Origin: Belnapia rosea
GTDB taxonomy: Bacteria > Pseudomonadota > Alphaproteobacteria > Acetobacterales > Acetobacteraceae
Reading direction: 5' to 3'
Assembly (NCBI RefSeq): GCF_900101615.1
Contig: NZ_FMZX01000004.1
Coordinates: forward strand, 206,665-270,664
DNA: 64,000 bases
The stretch's first letter is position 1. Each line of letters starts with the position of its first letter. The notes under the pieces were generated by a model. That model made no database searches, had not been told where the DNA came from, and saw only the letters and a program-made list of their open reading frames with translations. A program made the position numbers and the translations under genes. This document shows positions 44,253 through 54,500 of the stretch, piece by piece.

Positions 44253-44308
44253 AATCTGAGTGGTACGGCGATTGCTGACACAATGCGGCTTTGGTCTGGG
44301 GACATGGG

Positions 44309-45919
44309 ATGAAGATCACGCGTCGGGATATCCTCGCCGGTACGGCTGGCCTGGCGGCGGCGCCCCTGGCCGGGCCGGCCATGGCGCAGAGCCGGGCGGA
44401 GACGCTGCGGCAGGTCACCGGCAATACGGTCAACACGCTCGACCCCACCATGCCGGGCTCGACGCGCGAGGCCTTCGGCATCAGCGTCAATATCTATGAC
44501 CGGCTGGTCTCCTTCGGCCGGAAGCAGAGCGGCGCCGGCTGGGTGTTCGACCCGGACACCATCCGTGGCGAACTCGCCGAGCGGGTGGAGACCAGCGCGG
44601 ACGGCACGACCTTCACCTTCCACCTGAGGCGGGACGCCAAATTCCACGATGGCACGCCGGTGACGGCGGAGGATGTGAAGTGGTCGCTCGACCGCCATGT
44701 GTCGGCGCGCTCGCTGGCGGCGGTGCAGATCCAGACCGGCTCCTGGACCAGGGCCGAGCAGTTCCGCATCATCGACCAGCATACGGTCGAGGCACGGGTC
44801 GAGCGGCCGGACCGGCTGGCGCTGCCCAATCTCTGCACGCTCTACTGCATCATCATCAACAGCAAGGTGGCGAAGGCCCATGCCACGGCGGAGGACCCCT
44901 GGGCGCAGAACTGGCTGAAGGACAATGCCGCCGGATCCGGCGCCTATATGGCCGAGAGCTTCAAGCCGGGCGAGCAGGTGATCCTGCGGCGAAACGACAA
45001 CTGGAAGGGCTCGCCCGACGGCAAGCTGCCCTTCTTCCGCCGCATCATCAACCAGACCATCCCCGAGGCGGCGACGCGGGCGAACCTGATCGAGCGGGGC
45101 GATGCCGACCTCTCCATCGACCTGCAGGCGAGCGACGTGCCGACCCTGGCGCAGCGGCCGCGGGTGAAGGTGGTCTCGACGCCGCAATTCAACGCCTTCA
45201 CCATGGTCGCCTTCAACACCCGCATGGCGCCGTTCGACAACATCAAGCTGCGGCAGGCAGTGGCGGCGGCGCTGCCCTATGGCGACATCTTCAAGGCGGC
45301 GCTCTTCGAGCGTGGTGCGGCGCTGTTCGGCGCCGACTGGAGCGAGACGCCGCCGACCGCCCGCTTCCCGCAGCCGCTGCCGATGAAGACCAACCTCGCC
45401 CGCGCCCGGGCGCTGATGGCGGAGGCGGGCTTCCCGAACGGGCTCGACACCACCTTCTCCTTCAATGTCGGCTCGGCGGCGACGAGCGAGCCGATGGCGG
45501 CACTGATCAAGGAATCGCTCGCCCGCATCGGCATCCGGATCGAGATCCAGAAGCTGCCGGATGCGCAGATCTCGACCCTGGTGACCGAGAAGAAGCTGCC
45601 CTTCCTGACCGAGACCTCAATCGCCTGGCTTCCCTCGACCGACTACTTCTTCCGCAATTTCTTCACCGGCGAGCAGCGCTGGAACTACAGCAGCTGGAAC
45701 AACGCCGAGATCACCGCGCTGACCGCCAAGGCCCGCTTCGAGCAGGACGCGGCCGAGTATGACCGGCTCTGCCGGCGGATGATCGCGGTGCTGGCGGAGG
45801 AGGTGCCGCTGATCCTGCTCTGGCAGCCGAACCAGGATGCGGTGATGACCCAGGCGATCGATGGCTACACCTACCAGTACCACCGCCAGGTGGATTACCG
45901 CGACCTGCGCCGGGCCTGA
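44309..45919 (+). CDS. Peptide/nickel-type ABC transporter substrate-binding protein
   Basis: A 536-residue periplasmic binding protein of the DppA/OppA class. The signal peptide has a twin-arginine motif (TRRDILAGTAG) and ends at GPAMAQ. Family text: FTFHLRRDAKFHDGTPVTAEDV, QAVAAALPYGDIFKAAL-like segment, and PLILLWQPNQDAV near the end. The permease gene follows after one base. Start ATG 44309; six further N-terminal codons are possible but weaken the Tat signal. Confidence 0.92.
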   Translation: MKITRRDILAGTAGLAAAPLAGPAMAQSRAETLRQVTGNTVNTLDPTMPGSTREAFGISVNIYDRLVSFGRKQSGAGWVFDPDTIRGELAERVETSADGTTFTFHLRRDAKFHDGTPVTAEDVKWSLDRHVSARSLAAVQIQTGSWTRAEQFRIIDQHTVEARVERPDRLALPNLCTLYCIIINSKVAKAHATAEDPWAQNWLKDNAAGSGAYMAESFKPGEQVILRRNDNWKGSPDGKLPFFRRIINQTIPEAATRANLIERGDADLSIDLQASDVPTLAQRPRVKVVSTPQFNAFTMVAFNTRMAPFDNIKLRQAVAAALPYGDIFKAALFERGAALFGADWSETPPTARFPQPLPMKTNLARARALMAEAGFPNGLDTTFSFNVGSAATSEPMAALIKESLARIGIRIEIQKLPDAQISTLVTEKKLPFLTETSIAWLPSTDYFFRNFFTGEQRWNYSSWNNAEITALTAKARFEQDAAEYDRLCRRMIAVLAEEVPLILLWQPNQDAVMTQAIDGYTYQYHRQVDYRDLRRA

Positions 45920-45920
45920 C

Positions 45921-46943
45921 ATGAGGGGCATCGCGGGCCGGGCGGGGCGGCGCTTCCTGTCCTCGCTGCCGGCCCTGCTCGGCGTGCTGGTCTTCACCTT
46001 CCTGCTGATGCGGGTCCTGCCGGGCGACCCGGCGATATTCTTCGCCTCCGGCCCGAATGCGGGGCAGGCGGAGATCGAGGACATCCGGCGCCGCATGGGC
46101 CTCGACAAGCCTGTGCCGGAGCAGCTTCTGCTCTATCTGCGGGATGTGGCGACCGGCAATCTCGGGCGGTCGATGACGACGGGGCAGCCCGTGCTGAACG
46201 ACCTGCGGGGCCGGCTGCCGGCCTCGCTGGAGCTCACTTTCTGCGCATTGCTGATCGCGCTGGTGCTCGCGGTGCCGCTCGGCATCCTGGCGGCGCTCAG
46301 GCCGGGCTCGCTGCTCGACCATGGGGTGCGGATGCTCTGCACCCTCGGCGTCTGCGTGCCGACCTTCGTCTCCGGCCTGTTGCTGATCTACGTGCTCTAC
46401 TACCTGCTGGGCATCGCGCCCGACCCGACCGGCCGGATCGACATCTTCGCCTCGCAGCCGCCGACGGTGACGGGCTTCCTGCTGGTGGATGCAGCCCTGG
46501 CGGGGGATTGGGAGGCCTGGTGGGCGGCGGCGAGCCAGCTCGTGCTGCCGGCCTGCACCATGGCGCTGTTCGTCCTGGCACCCCTGGCGCGGATGACGCG
46601 GGCCTCGATGCTCGCCGTGCTGACCAGCGACTTCGTCCGCACCGGGGAAGCACTCGGCCTGTCGAGGCGCCGGGTGATCCTCGTCTATGCGCTGCGCAAT
46701 GCGCTGCTGCCGGTGATCACCATCATGGGCATCGTCTTCTCGACCATGCTCGGGGCGAATGTGCTGGTGGAGAAAGTGTTTTCCTGGCCCGGCGTCGCCT
46801 CCTACGCGCTGGATGCGCTGCTCTCCTCCGACTACGCGCCGGTGCAGGGTTTCGTGCTGCTGATGGCCTCGATCTTCGTGCTGGTGAACCTGGTGGTGGA
46901 CCTGCTCTATGGCCTGGCCGACCCGCGGGTGTCGATCGGATGA
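45921..46943 (+). CDS. ABC transporter permease, DppB-like
   Basis: A 340-residue inner-membrane permease with six predicted helices. The N-terminal pattern FLLMRVLPGDPA is typical of DppB. The EAA-type cytoplasmic loop is DFVRTGEALGLSRRRVILVYALRNALLP. It overlaps the second permease by ATGA. It pairs with the upstream binding protein for import of peptides or related compounds. Confidence 0.94.
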   Translation: MRGIAGRAGRRFLSSLPALLGVLVFTFLLMRVLPGDPAIFFASGPNAGQAEIEDIRRRMGLDKPVPEQLLLYLRDVATGNLGRSMTTGQPVLNDLRGRLPASLELTFCALLIALVLAVPLGILAALRPGSLLDHGVRMLCTLGVCVPTFVSGLLLIYVLYYLLGIAPDPTGRIDIFASQPPTVTGFLLVDAALAGDWEAWWAAASQLVLPACTMALFVLAPLARMTRASMLAVLTSDFVRTGEALGLSRRRVILVYALRNALLPVITIMGIVFSTMLGANVLVEKVFSWPGVASYALDALLSSDYAPVQGFVLLMASIFVLVNLVVDLLYGLADPRVSIG

Positions 46944-47785
46944 GCGCGACGCTCCGGCATGTCGGCTGGGTGCTGCGCGGCAACCCGGTCACCTTGCTGG
47001 CCGGCTGCGGCTGCGGGCTGATGGTGCTGGCGGCGCTGCTCGGGCCCTGGATCGCGCCCTATGACCCGGTGGCCTCCAATGTCCCCCTTGCCCTGCAGCC
47101 GCCAAGCGCGGCGCACTGGTTCGGGACGGACCAGCTTGGGCGGGACGTGTTCAGCCGGGTGCTGGTGGCCGCAAGGCTCGACCTCGCCATCGCTGCCTCG
47201 GCGGTCAGCCTCTCCTTCCTCATCGGCGCCACGGTCGGCAGCTTCTGCGGCTATGCCGGCGGGCGGCTGGATGCCTGGGTCGGCCGCTTCGTCGATGTGC
47301 TGATGGCCTTCCCGCTCTTCGTCCTCGCCATGGCGATGGTCGCGGCGCTCGGCAACCGGGTCGAGAACATCATCTACGCGACGGCGATCATCAACCTGCC
47401 CTTCTATATCCGCTTCAGCCGGGCGGAGGTGAACATCCGCCGCAACCTCGGCTGGGTGGAGGCGGCACGGGCCTCGGGCAACAGCCATGTGGAGGTCGTG
47501 TTGCGCTTCCTGCTGCCGAATGTGCTGCCGGCCATGGCGGTGCAGATCTCGCTCAACCTCGGCTGGGCGATCCTGAATGCGGCGGGGCTTTCCTTCCTTG
47601 GCCTCGGCGTCCGGCCGCCGACGCCGGAATGGGGGATCATGGTGGCGGAGGGCGCGCGCTTCATCACCACCGGCAAATGGTGGCTGGTGGCCTGCCCCGG
47701 GGCGGCGCTGATGTTCGCCGTGCTCTGCTTCAACCTGCTGGGCGACGGGCTGCGCGACATCCTCGATCCGCGGATGCGGACATGA
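46940..47785 (+). CDS. ABC transporter permease, DppC-like
   Basis: A 281-residue second permease. The conserved N-terminal stretch HWFGTDQLGRDVFSRVL and the EAA loop YIRFSRAEVNIRRNLGW, then GLSFLGLGVRPPTPEWG, define the DppC family. ATGA overlaps join it to both neighbours, so the whole transporter is one transcription and translation unit. Confidence 0.94.
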   Translation: MSATLRHVGWVLRGNPVTLLAGCGCGLMVLAALLGPWIAPYDPVASNVPLALQPPSAAHWFGTDQLGRDVFSRVLVAARLDLAIAASAVSLSFLIGATVGSFCGYAGGRLDAWVGRFVDVLMAFPLFVLAMAMVAALGNRVENIIYATAIINLPFYIRFSRAEVNIRRNLGWVEAARASGNSHVEVVLRFLLPNVLPAMAVQISLNLGWAILNAAGLSFLGLGVRPPTPEWGIMVAEGARFITTGKWWLVACPGAALMFAVLCFNLLGDGLRDILDPRMRT

Positions 47786-49431
47786 GCCGCCTGCTGGAGA
47801 TCAGCGACCTCCGCGTCGAATTCGCCACGCGCAACGGGCCGGTGGAGGCGCTGAAGGGGGTCTCGCTGTCGGTCGGGGTGGGAGAGACGCTCGGGATCGT
47901 GGGGGAGAGCGGCTCGGGGAAGTCGGTGACGGCCTTCTGCGTGATGCGGCTGCTCGACCGGGCGGGGCGGATCGCTGGCGGGCACATCCGCTTCCGCGGC
48001 GAGGACATCACCCGGGCCGGGCGGCGGGTGCTGGCGCCGCTCCGCGGGGCCGCGATGTCCATGATCTTCCAGAACCCCCGCGCGGCGCTGAACCCGATCC
48101 GCCCGGTCGGCTTGCAGATCGCGGATGTGCTCAGGGCGCATGAATCCATCTCGGCGCGGGAGGCGCGGGAGCGGGCCGTCGCGCTGCTGGAGGCGGTGCG
48201 TATCCGCGACCCCGTGGCGCGGCTGGCGGCCTATCCGCATGAGTTGTCGGGCGGCATGTGCCAGCGGGTGATGATCGCCATGGCCATCGCCTGTGAGCCG
48301 AGCCTGCTGATTGCCGATGAGCCGACCACCGGCCTCGACGTGACGACGCAGAAGACGGTGATGGACCTGCTGGCCGAGACCACGGCACGGCGGGGCATGG
48401 CCATGCTGCTCATCACCCATGATCTCGGCCTTGCCGCGCAATATTGCGGGCGGATCGCGGTGATGGAGCAGGGTCGGGTGGTGGAGGAGGCGCCGCCGGC
48501 GCGGCTCTTCGGCACGCCGGGCCATGCCTATACGCGGCGGCTGGTGGCGGCCTCGCCACGGCGGGACTCGACGGTGGCGAGCCTCGTCGGCGCGCCGGAG
48601 CCGCAGCCCATGCCGCTGCGCCCGCGCCAGCCCCTGCTCGAGGTCAGGGAGCTCGGCAAGCGCTTCGGAACGGCGGCGGCGGTGGATGGGGTCTCCTTCC
48701 ATCTCGATGCCGGGGAGAGCCTCGGGCTGGTCGGGGAGAGCGGTTCGGGGAAGAGCACCATCTCGCGCCTGGTCTGCCGGCTGCTGGATCCCAGCGAGGG
48801 GAGCATCCGCTTCGACGGGGAGGAGATCGGCGCCATCCCGGCAGGGCGGTTCCATCGCAGCCCCTATCGGCGGGCCATCCAGCTCGTCTTCCAGGATCAC
48901 GGGGAGAGCCTCAACCCGCGCTTCTCCGCCTTCGACTCCATCGCCGATCCGTTGCGTCGGCTGCTCGGGCTGCGGGATGGGGCGGGGCTCAGGGCGCGGG
49001 TGGAGGAGGCGGCGGAGCGGGTCGGGCTGCCGGGGGATTTGCTGGGGCGGTTTCCGCATCAGCTCTCGGGCGGGCAGAAGGCGCGGGTCGGGATTGCCCG
49101 GGCGATCGCCGCGGGGCCGCGGCTGCTGGTGCTGGACGAACCGACGGCGGCGCTCGACGTCTCGGTCCAGGCGGTGGTGCTCCACCTCCTGGACCGGCTG
49201 CGGCGGGAGAGCGGGCTCGCCTATCTCTTCGTCAGCCATGACCTGAACGTGGTGCGGATGATGTGCGAGCGCACCATCGTTCTCCAGACAGGCAAGCTGG
49301 TGGAGGAGGGGAGGAGCGAGGTGCTCTTTGCCGCGCCCCGGGCCAGCTATACGGCTGAATTGCTGGCGGCGATCCCGCATTTCGCGCCGGAGGAGGGCGA
49401 TGCGAGGGCCAGGGCCGCGGTCGCGGGCTGA
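47782..49431 (+). CDS. Dual ABC ATPase, DppD-DppF fusion
   Basis: A 549-residue protein with two complete nucleotide-binding domains. First half: Walker A GESGSGKS near 40, signature LSGGM, Walker B LLIADEPT. Second half: GESGSGKST near 320, LSGGQKARVGIARAI, VLDEPTAALD. Fusions of this kind energise peptide/nickel-type importers. It completes the importer cassette with no extra genes between. Confidence 0.94.
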   Translation: MSRLLEISDLRVEFATRNGPVEALKGVSLSVGVGETLGIVGESGSGKSVTAFCVMRLLDRAGRIAGGHIRFRGEDITRAGRRVLAPLRGAAMSMIFQNPRAALNPIRPVGLQIADVLRAHESISAREARERAVALLEAVRIRDPVARLAAYPHELSGGMCQRVMIAMAIACEPSLLIADEPTTGLDVTTQKTVMDLLAETTARRGMAMLLITHDLGLAAQYCGRIAVMEQGRVVEEAPPARLFGTPGHAYTRRLVAASPRRDSTVASLVGAPEPQPMPLRPRQPLLEVRELGKRFGTAAAVDGVSFHLDAGESLGLVGESGSGKSTISRLVCRLLDPSEGSIRFDGEEIGAIPAGRFHRSPYRRAIQLVFQDHGESLNPRFSAFDSIADPLRRLLGLRDGAGLRARVEEAAERVGLPGDLLGRFPHQLSGGQKARVGIARAIAAGPRLLVLDEPTAALDVSVQAVVLHLLDRLRRESGLAYLFVSHDLNVVRMMCERTIVLQTGKLVEEGRSEVLFAAPRASYTAELLAAIPHFAPEEGDARARAAVAG

Positions 49432-49505
49432 GCCTCCGGCTTTCGCTTGGCGGGCGGGGTCGCCATGCTAGCCTCCTTCCCAAAGCCTCGGGAGGAGACG
49501 GGATC

Positions 49506-50714
49506 ATGGCTGCTGCCGAACTCGGCACCCTGGCGCCGCAGGTGCCCGAGGCCCTGACCCGGCCTGGCCCGGTCGGGCATGCGCGGGCCCTCATCCCCCT
49601 GCTGGAGTCCGCCGCCCCCGCCATCGAGCAGGCGCGGGAACTGCCACCCGCGGTGCTGGAGGCGCTGCGGGCCAATGACTTCTTCCGCCTGCTGACCAGC
49701 CCCGCCATCGGCGGCCAGGCGCTGCCGCTGCCGGTCTATGCCGAGGTCGTCGAGGCCCTGGCGATCGGTGATGCCAGCACGGCCTGGTGCGTGAACCAGG
49801 GGAATGTCTCCGCCCTGACCTCGGCGACCTTCCTGGCACCCGAGGTGGCGCGACGCTGCTTCGGCGACCGTGACAGCGCACTCGCCTGGGGTGCCCAGCA
49901 CAACCGCGCCACGGCGGTACCGGTGCCCGGCGGATATCGGGTGACCGGGCGCTGGGACTTCGCCAGCGGCAGCCGGCATGCCAGCCTGATGGGCGCGCAT
50001 GTGCCGGTGACGGAGCCGGACGGCACGCCGCGTCCTGGCCGACCGCAATTCGTCACCGTGCTCTTCCCGCGCGGGCAGGCACGGATCATCGGCGACTGGG
50101 CGGCGATGGGGCTGCGCGGCACCGGCAGCGACAGCTACGAGGTTGTGGATCTCTTCGTGCCGGACAGCCATGCCTGCTTCCGCGACCGTCCCGAGGCGCG
50201 GCGGGACCGGGGGACGATCACGGCCTTCAGCTCGCATCTCTGCTACGCCACTGGCTTCGCGGCGACGGCGCTGGGGACGGCGCGGAGCCTGCTCGACCGC
50301 AGCATCGCCCTGGCGCGCGGCAAGTCGGCCCGCGCCGCGGCCCAGCCGATGGCGGAGAACCATGGCGTGCAGTCGCAGATCGCCCAGCTCGAGGCGCGTC
50401 TGCGGGCCGGCCGTGCCTATCTGCTCGGCACGGTGCGGGAGGCCTGGGCGGAGGCCGAGGCCATGGGCGAGCTCAGCCTCGACACCCGCATGGCGGTGCG
50501 GCTGGCGACGACCAGCGTCATGGGAGATGCAACCGAGGTTTCCGTCGCCTGCTACCGGGCGGGCGGGACCACGGCCATCCTGGAGGCCGAGCCTTTCGAG
50601 CGCCGGTTCCGCGATGCCCTCTGCATCTCCCAGCATCTCCAGGCCACACCCTGGCATCTGGAGATGGTGGGGCGGCACCTGCTCGGCGTCCCGCAGGTGC
50701 CGCAATTCCTCTGA
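49506..50714 (+). CDS. Acyl-CoA dehydrogenase-like flavin oxidoreductase/monooxygenase
   Basis: A 402-residue protein with the acyl-CoA dehydrogenase fold. Text such as EALRANDFFRLLTSP, GDASTAWCVNQGN, VTGRWDFASGSRHA and GLRGTGSDSYEV is typical of the group with an ACAD-type C-terminal domain that includes flavin-dependent monooxygenases and sulfur-acquisition enzymes. The catalytic base usual for acyl-CoA oxidation is not obvious, so monooxygenation using reduced flavin is an alternative. It probably belongs to the transporter operon (74-base gap, GGGAGGAGAC ribosome site). Confidence 0.85.
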   Translation: MAAAELGTLAPQVPEALTRPGPVGHARALIPLLESAAPAIEQARELPPAVLEALRANDFFRLLTSPAIGGQALPLPVYAEVVEALAIGDASTAWCVNQGNVSALTSATFLAPEVARRCFGDRDSALAWGAQHNRATAVPVPGGYRVTGRWDFASGSRHASLMGAHVPVTEPDGTPRPGRPQFVTVLFPRGQARIIGDWAAMGLRGTGSDSYEVVDLFVPDSHACFRDRPEARRDRGTITAFSSHLCYATGFAATALGTARSLLDRSIALARGKSARAAAQPMAENHGVQSQIAQLEARLRAGRAYLLGTVREAWAEAEAMGELSLDTRMAVRLATTSVMGDATEVSVACYRAGGTTAILEAEPFERRFRDALCISQHLQATPWHLEMVGRHLLGVPQVPQFL

Positions 50715-50776
50715 GCAAGCCTTGGGCGAAGGGGGCTTCCTTCCCGCCGCTGCCTGGGCTAAGGGAGGGGCGCGCT

Positions 50777-50853
50777 GGACCCGTAGCTCAGCTGGATAGA
50801 GCGTTGCCCTCCGAAGGCAAAGGTCGTACGTTCGAATCGTATCGGGTCCGCCA
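50777..50853 (+). tRNA. tRNA-Arg (anticodon CCG)
   Basis: A full cloverleaf of 77 bases with encoded CCA. The acceptor stem GGACCCG pairs with CGGGTCC. The D arm is GCTCAGCTGGATAGAGC. The anticodon stem TTGCC/GGCAA encloses the loop CTCCGAA (anticodon CCG at 50811-50813). The T arm contains TTCGAAT. A T-run follows. tRNA genes are common integration sites, and the DNA to the right changes character. Confidence 0.95.
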
Positions 50854-50929
50854 ATTTTTCAAGCACTTAGAAAGCCACGGCTAGCCTCGTCGAGGTGAGT
50901 GGCTATCCGGTGGCAACCCGTCGCTTCGA

Positions 50930-50963
50930 CTGGTTAGCATGGGGCATTGACCATGCTAATCAG
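50930..50963. repeat. 13-bp imperfect palindrome after tRNA-Arg
   Basis: CTGGTTAGCATGG (50930-50942), eight bases, CCATGCTAATCAG (50951-50963): 12 of 13 pairs match. It lies about 80 bases downstream of the tRNA, in DNA without genes. It could be a terminator, a recombination or transposon end relic, or an integrase arm-like site; none is proven. Confidence 0.55.
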
Positions 50964-51530
50964 CCAAAGCCACCAGTGCGCTCGTGAGAGGCGCCTCCAT
51001 TCCTCGCTGCCGTAGGAGCGCCGGGCCGGAGGCGCCGAGCTCGACCCGTGGGTACAGCCAGGATCAGGGACGGCCAGGCCCGCGCGCGGCGCGCCCGGCG
51101 GTCGTGTCGTCCGGTGCGGCCCGGCGAAGCCGAGCCGGCCAGGCCTGCCACCGCGCCGACCGTTGATCCGACTGGGCGCGCCGTTCTGCTCAAGCGGGTG
51201 GTTGCGAGTCCCATTCCTATAGGGGGAAACCGCGGCAGGTACGGACGCAAGCCCGGCCCGCATGCGGTATGGAGCGACAATAGCGCGGCTGGCCCTCTTT
51301 CGTCGGGCGCTATCCACCTGCGGGAGAAGTATTCCTGTCGAAACAAAAATGAACCAAAAACGCTAGTCCAGTACCGGAGCGATGAACAAAAAACAAATCC
51401 AGTTACAGAAAAACTCCGGAAAAGGTGATGTATTGACCATCATCAGGAGACCGAAAGGTTCGAATAGGAGTATCGAACGGATTGAGATTCGAATGTTAGT
51501 TTGCTTCCGCGGAACTTTGGGTGGTTCGAG
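50964..51530. other. Gene-less, compositionally mixed segment before the tubulin-like gene
   Basis: No convincing gene. Arg/Pro/Ala-rich open frames on both strands (for example 51048-51428 plus, 50960-51346 minus) have no ribosome sites and look random. The first 330 bases are GC-rich. From about 51330 to 51500 the DNA becomes rich in A runs (for example ATGAACAAAAAACAAATCC), unlike the rest of the window. This should hold the promoter of the following operon and perhaps the left junction of an island. Confidence 0.5.
51458..51494 (+). promoter_or_regulatory. TTCGAA palindrome cluster upstream of the tubulin-like operon
   Basis: GTTCGA (51458-51463) and TCGAAC (51473-51478) form an inverted repeat nine bases apart. 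A direct copy of TTCGAAT recurs at 51488-51494, 29 bases from the first. They lie 37-73 bases before the ATG at 51531, so a dimeric regulator could bind there. A standard promoter could not be fitted. Confidence 0.4.
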
Positions 51531-54500
51531 ATGAGCGATGAAACGTCACGGAACCACATCATCCTCGGCTTGGGCGGCACAGGAGGCCGCGTCATAAGGG
51601 CCCTGAGGAAGCGTATCTGGCAGCTGCACCGCCCGCACGGCATCCCGGACGTCAACATCGAATACCTCTACGTCGACAGCAGCCCCGAAATGATGGGCGA
51701 CAACGACCCGGCTTGGCGGGTGCTGGGCGAGTCCGTCCAGTTGCCGCGCGCCAGCCGCCTACTGATCGGCGGCGCCCGCGTTTGGGACGTGCTGGAGAAC
51801 CGCCGCGCGTTTCCCTCCATCGCGCCCTGGATCGGCGACCGGAAGGCCTGGGCGCAGGTGCCCGGGAACGTCATCGACGCCGGCGCGGGCGGCCAGCGCC
51901 GCCGCCTCGGCCGATTCCTCTTCGCTATGAAAGCCCCGGAGTTCCGCGAGGCAATCAAGGCGCTTGCAATCAGGCTGCGGGACAAGCCGGCCGGTGACGG
52001 CTCAGGCGGGCGGACCGGCGGCCGCAAGTTGCATGTCCACCTGGTCACCGGCCTGGCTGGGGGCACCGGGGGCGGCAGCTTTCTCGACGCGATGGCGATG
52101 CTTGCCAACGACCGCGAGGGGGTCGGCGACGACGTGAAGATCTCGCTCTTCGCGCTGCTCCCGGAGCAGGGCTCGCTCTGGAACGACGGGAATTACTACG
52201 CCAACGGTTACGCCGCCCTGCTCGAGCTGAACGCCGCCCTCCTCGCAGGCGCCCGGGCGTACCGGCCCTACGACCTCCGCGGCACCGGCGAGCGCCTGAC
52301 CCTGCCGGTCGACCGGATCGGCGGCATCTATCTTTGCTCGAACGAGAACCGCGCCGGCGCGACGATCAATGTGCAGCACGAGGCGCCCTCGATGATCGCC
52401 GACTTCCTATACGAGAGAATCGCCGAAAGCCCCCGCCAGCAGTCGCCGATCTTCAGCAACGAGAATCGCAACATGGGGCCGGAGACGGTCCCCGGCACGG
52501 CCGTCGGCGAGAGGGCTAGGCGCTTCTCCGCCTTCGGCATCCGGCGGGTGGAGTACCCGGAGTCCGAGATCGAGGAGTACCTCACCCAGTCCCTCGTGCG
52601 CTCCGCGGTGCTGGCGTTGCTGCACAACAACTGGAGCGACAGCTTCGGCTTCCTCGACCGGCCGCCGAATGCGAGCTGGCGGGACCGGGCCGAGGACCCT
52701 GCGCTGCTCGAGACCTGGCACCTCGCCGACGCCCACCTGCGCGGGGAGGCGCCGGTGCTGGCGCAGGACAAGCGCCGCGCCGAGCAGGAGGGCTGGAAGC
52801 CAAACTTCGAGGGAGAATGGCTGTCAGACCGCAACTATATCCACGAGCAACTCGAAGCCGAGAAGTACCCGGCAGGCGAGCTGCTCCCCAAGTTCCACGA
52901 GCTGATGGAGGAGGGGTACGAGAAAGGGTTCCGGCGCAAGGGTGTCGCAGCCTACTTCCGCGATCGGCTGCTCGACCGCGCGGTGATCGCCCGGACCATG
53001 GTCGCCTCGCTCGAGGCCGACCTGCTCCGCCGGTGGCGCGAGGGCCACGAGGGCTGGTCCCTAGCGGGGATCGCCGCGACCATCGAGGCGCTGCGGCTCT
53101 CCCTCTCCGCACGCCGCACCACCCGCGCCGCCGCGCTCGACGCGGCCCGGAACGGCCTCCAGCTTGCGGAGGAGCACATGGAGGAGATCGTGGCCGATTG
53201 GTCCCGCAAGGGCCTGATCGGCCGGACCATGGGCCGCCGCCAGGTCCTTGCCGACTACGGCGAGGCGAACCAAACCTACCAGCGCATCCGCACCGACCTC
53301 GCCGCCGACGAGTTCGCGCTGGAGCTGGTGCCCGTAGTGCTGCAGGAGCTCGCACAGCTGGAGACGAAGGTGGGCGAGCTGCGCCAGCTCTTCGAGGGCG
53401 CGCTGAAGGACGCGCTCGACCAGATCGCCTCGCGCCTCCGCCCCGCCGGAAGCGCCGGGCGCACCGAGCCCGACCGCTACTTCGACCCGGCGAAGGTCAT
53501 GGCCATGGCGGAGCGCATGGCGCGGGACAAGAACGAGATGGGCCGCATGGCGGCGTCGGTCCAGCAGCTGCTGCTCGACACGCCCAGGATCCGCGACAGC
53601 ACGACCTTCGGCACGATCCTCGACGAGCTGCGGGCGGAGGCGCTGGACCAGCGTGTATTCCAGGAGTGCAACCGGCAGGTCGCGCGGATCCACGACCGGT
53701 TCGCGCAGTCGGACGGCGACCGCGTCCTCGGGGTCAAGCTCCTGCAGCGGCTCCGGAACGACCTCGGTGGCGACCGCGATAGGATGCAGGAGTTCGTGCG
53801 GCGCCTGGTCGACCAGGCGCAGCCCTTCCTGCGCTACGACGAGACGCAGCGGGTGATGTCGCCCGACGCCGTCGGCGCGCCGCGCGAAGCCGCGCTCGGG
53901 CAGGGTGCTTCCGCGGTCATCGTCCAGCGGCCGCAGCCGCCTGAACTCGCCGCCTTCGGCCAGCAGCTCGACCGGGTATTCCGCGAGACCGGGCTGAACA
54001 TCAGCATCCCCGAAGACACCACCTCGCGGCCGAACGCGCTCACCGTGATGTCGATCGACACGGCTCTGCCCGCCCGCTTCATCGCGACGGTCGGATTTCT
54101 GAAGCAGGAGTACCTTGCCCGGCTGCGCGGGCTGAACGAGGTCGCCCGGCTCGAGGTGCACTCCGAGGACGCCGCAGCCGACCTGCCGGACCTGTTCGTC
54201 GAGCCGGTCGCACCGGCCAAGGCCAACGCCACCCTGCTCCTCGGCCGTGCCCTCGGTCTGGTGCTCGAGGACCGTGACGAGGCGGGCCGGCGGCAGGTCG
54301 TCCTGCGATACGTGAAGGATGGGTTCACCTACCGCGACCGCCTGGCGGGCAGCTTCGACGAGTTGCCCGACTCCCTCGCCCACGCCGAAGTCATGCGGCT
54401 CGACGAGATGGTCAGCCAGCGGCTCGGCGCCCCGGAACTGCGCCACATCGACGACCGCCGCAAGCTCGATCGCCAGCTCGTCGACATGGTGCAGGAGGTG

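Noticed and set aside
51048..51428. Open frame after tRNA-Arg
   Set aside because: Arg/Pro/Ala-rich with no ribosome site or recognisable domain, crossing a sharp change in base composition.
51458..51478. Copy of the tRNA-Arg 3' end (att site)
   Set aside because: Only TTCGAAT and GTATCG match, with a four-base insertion between them; too short to claim an attachment site.
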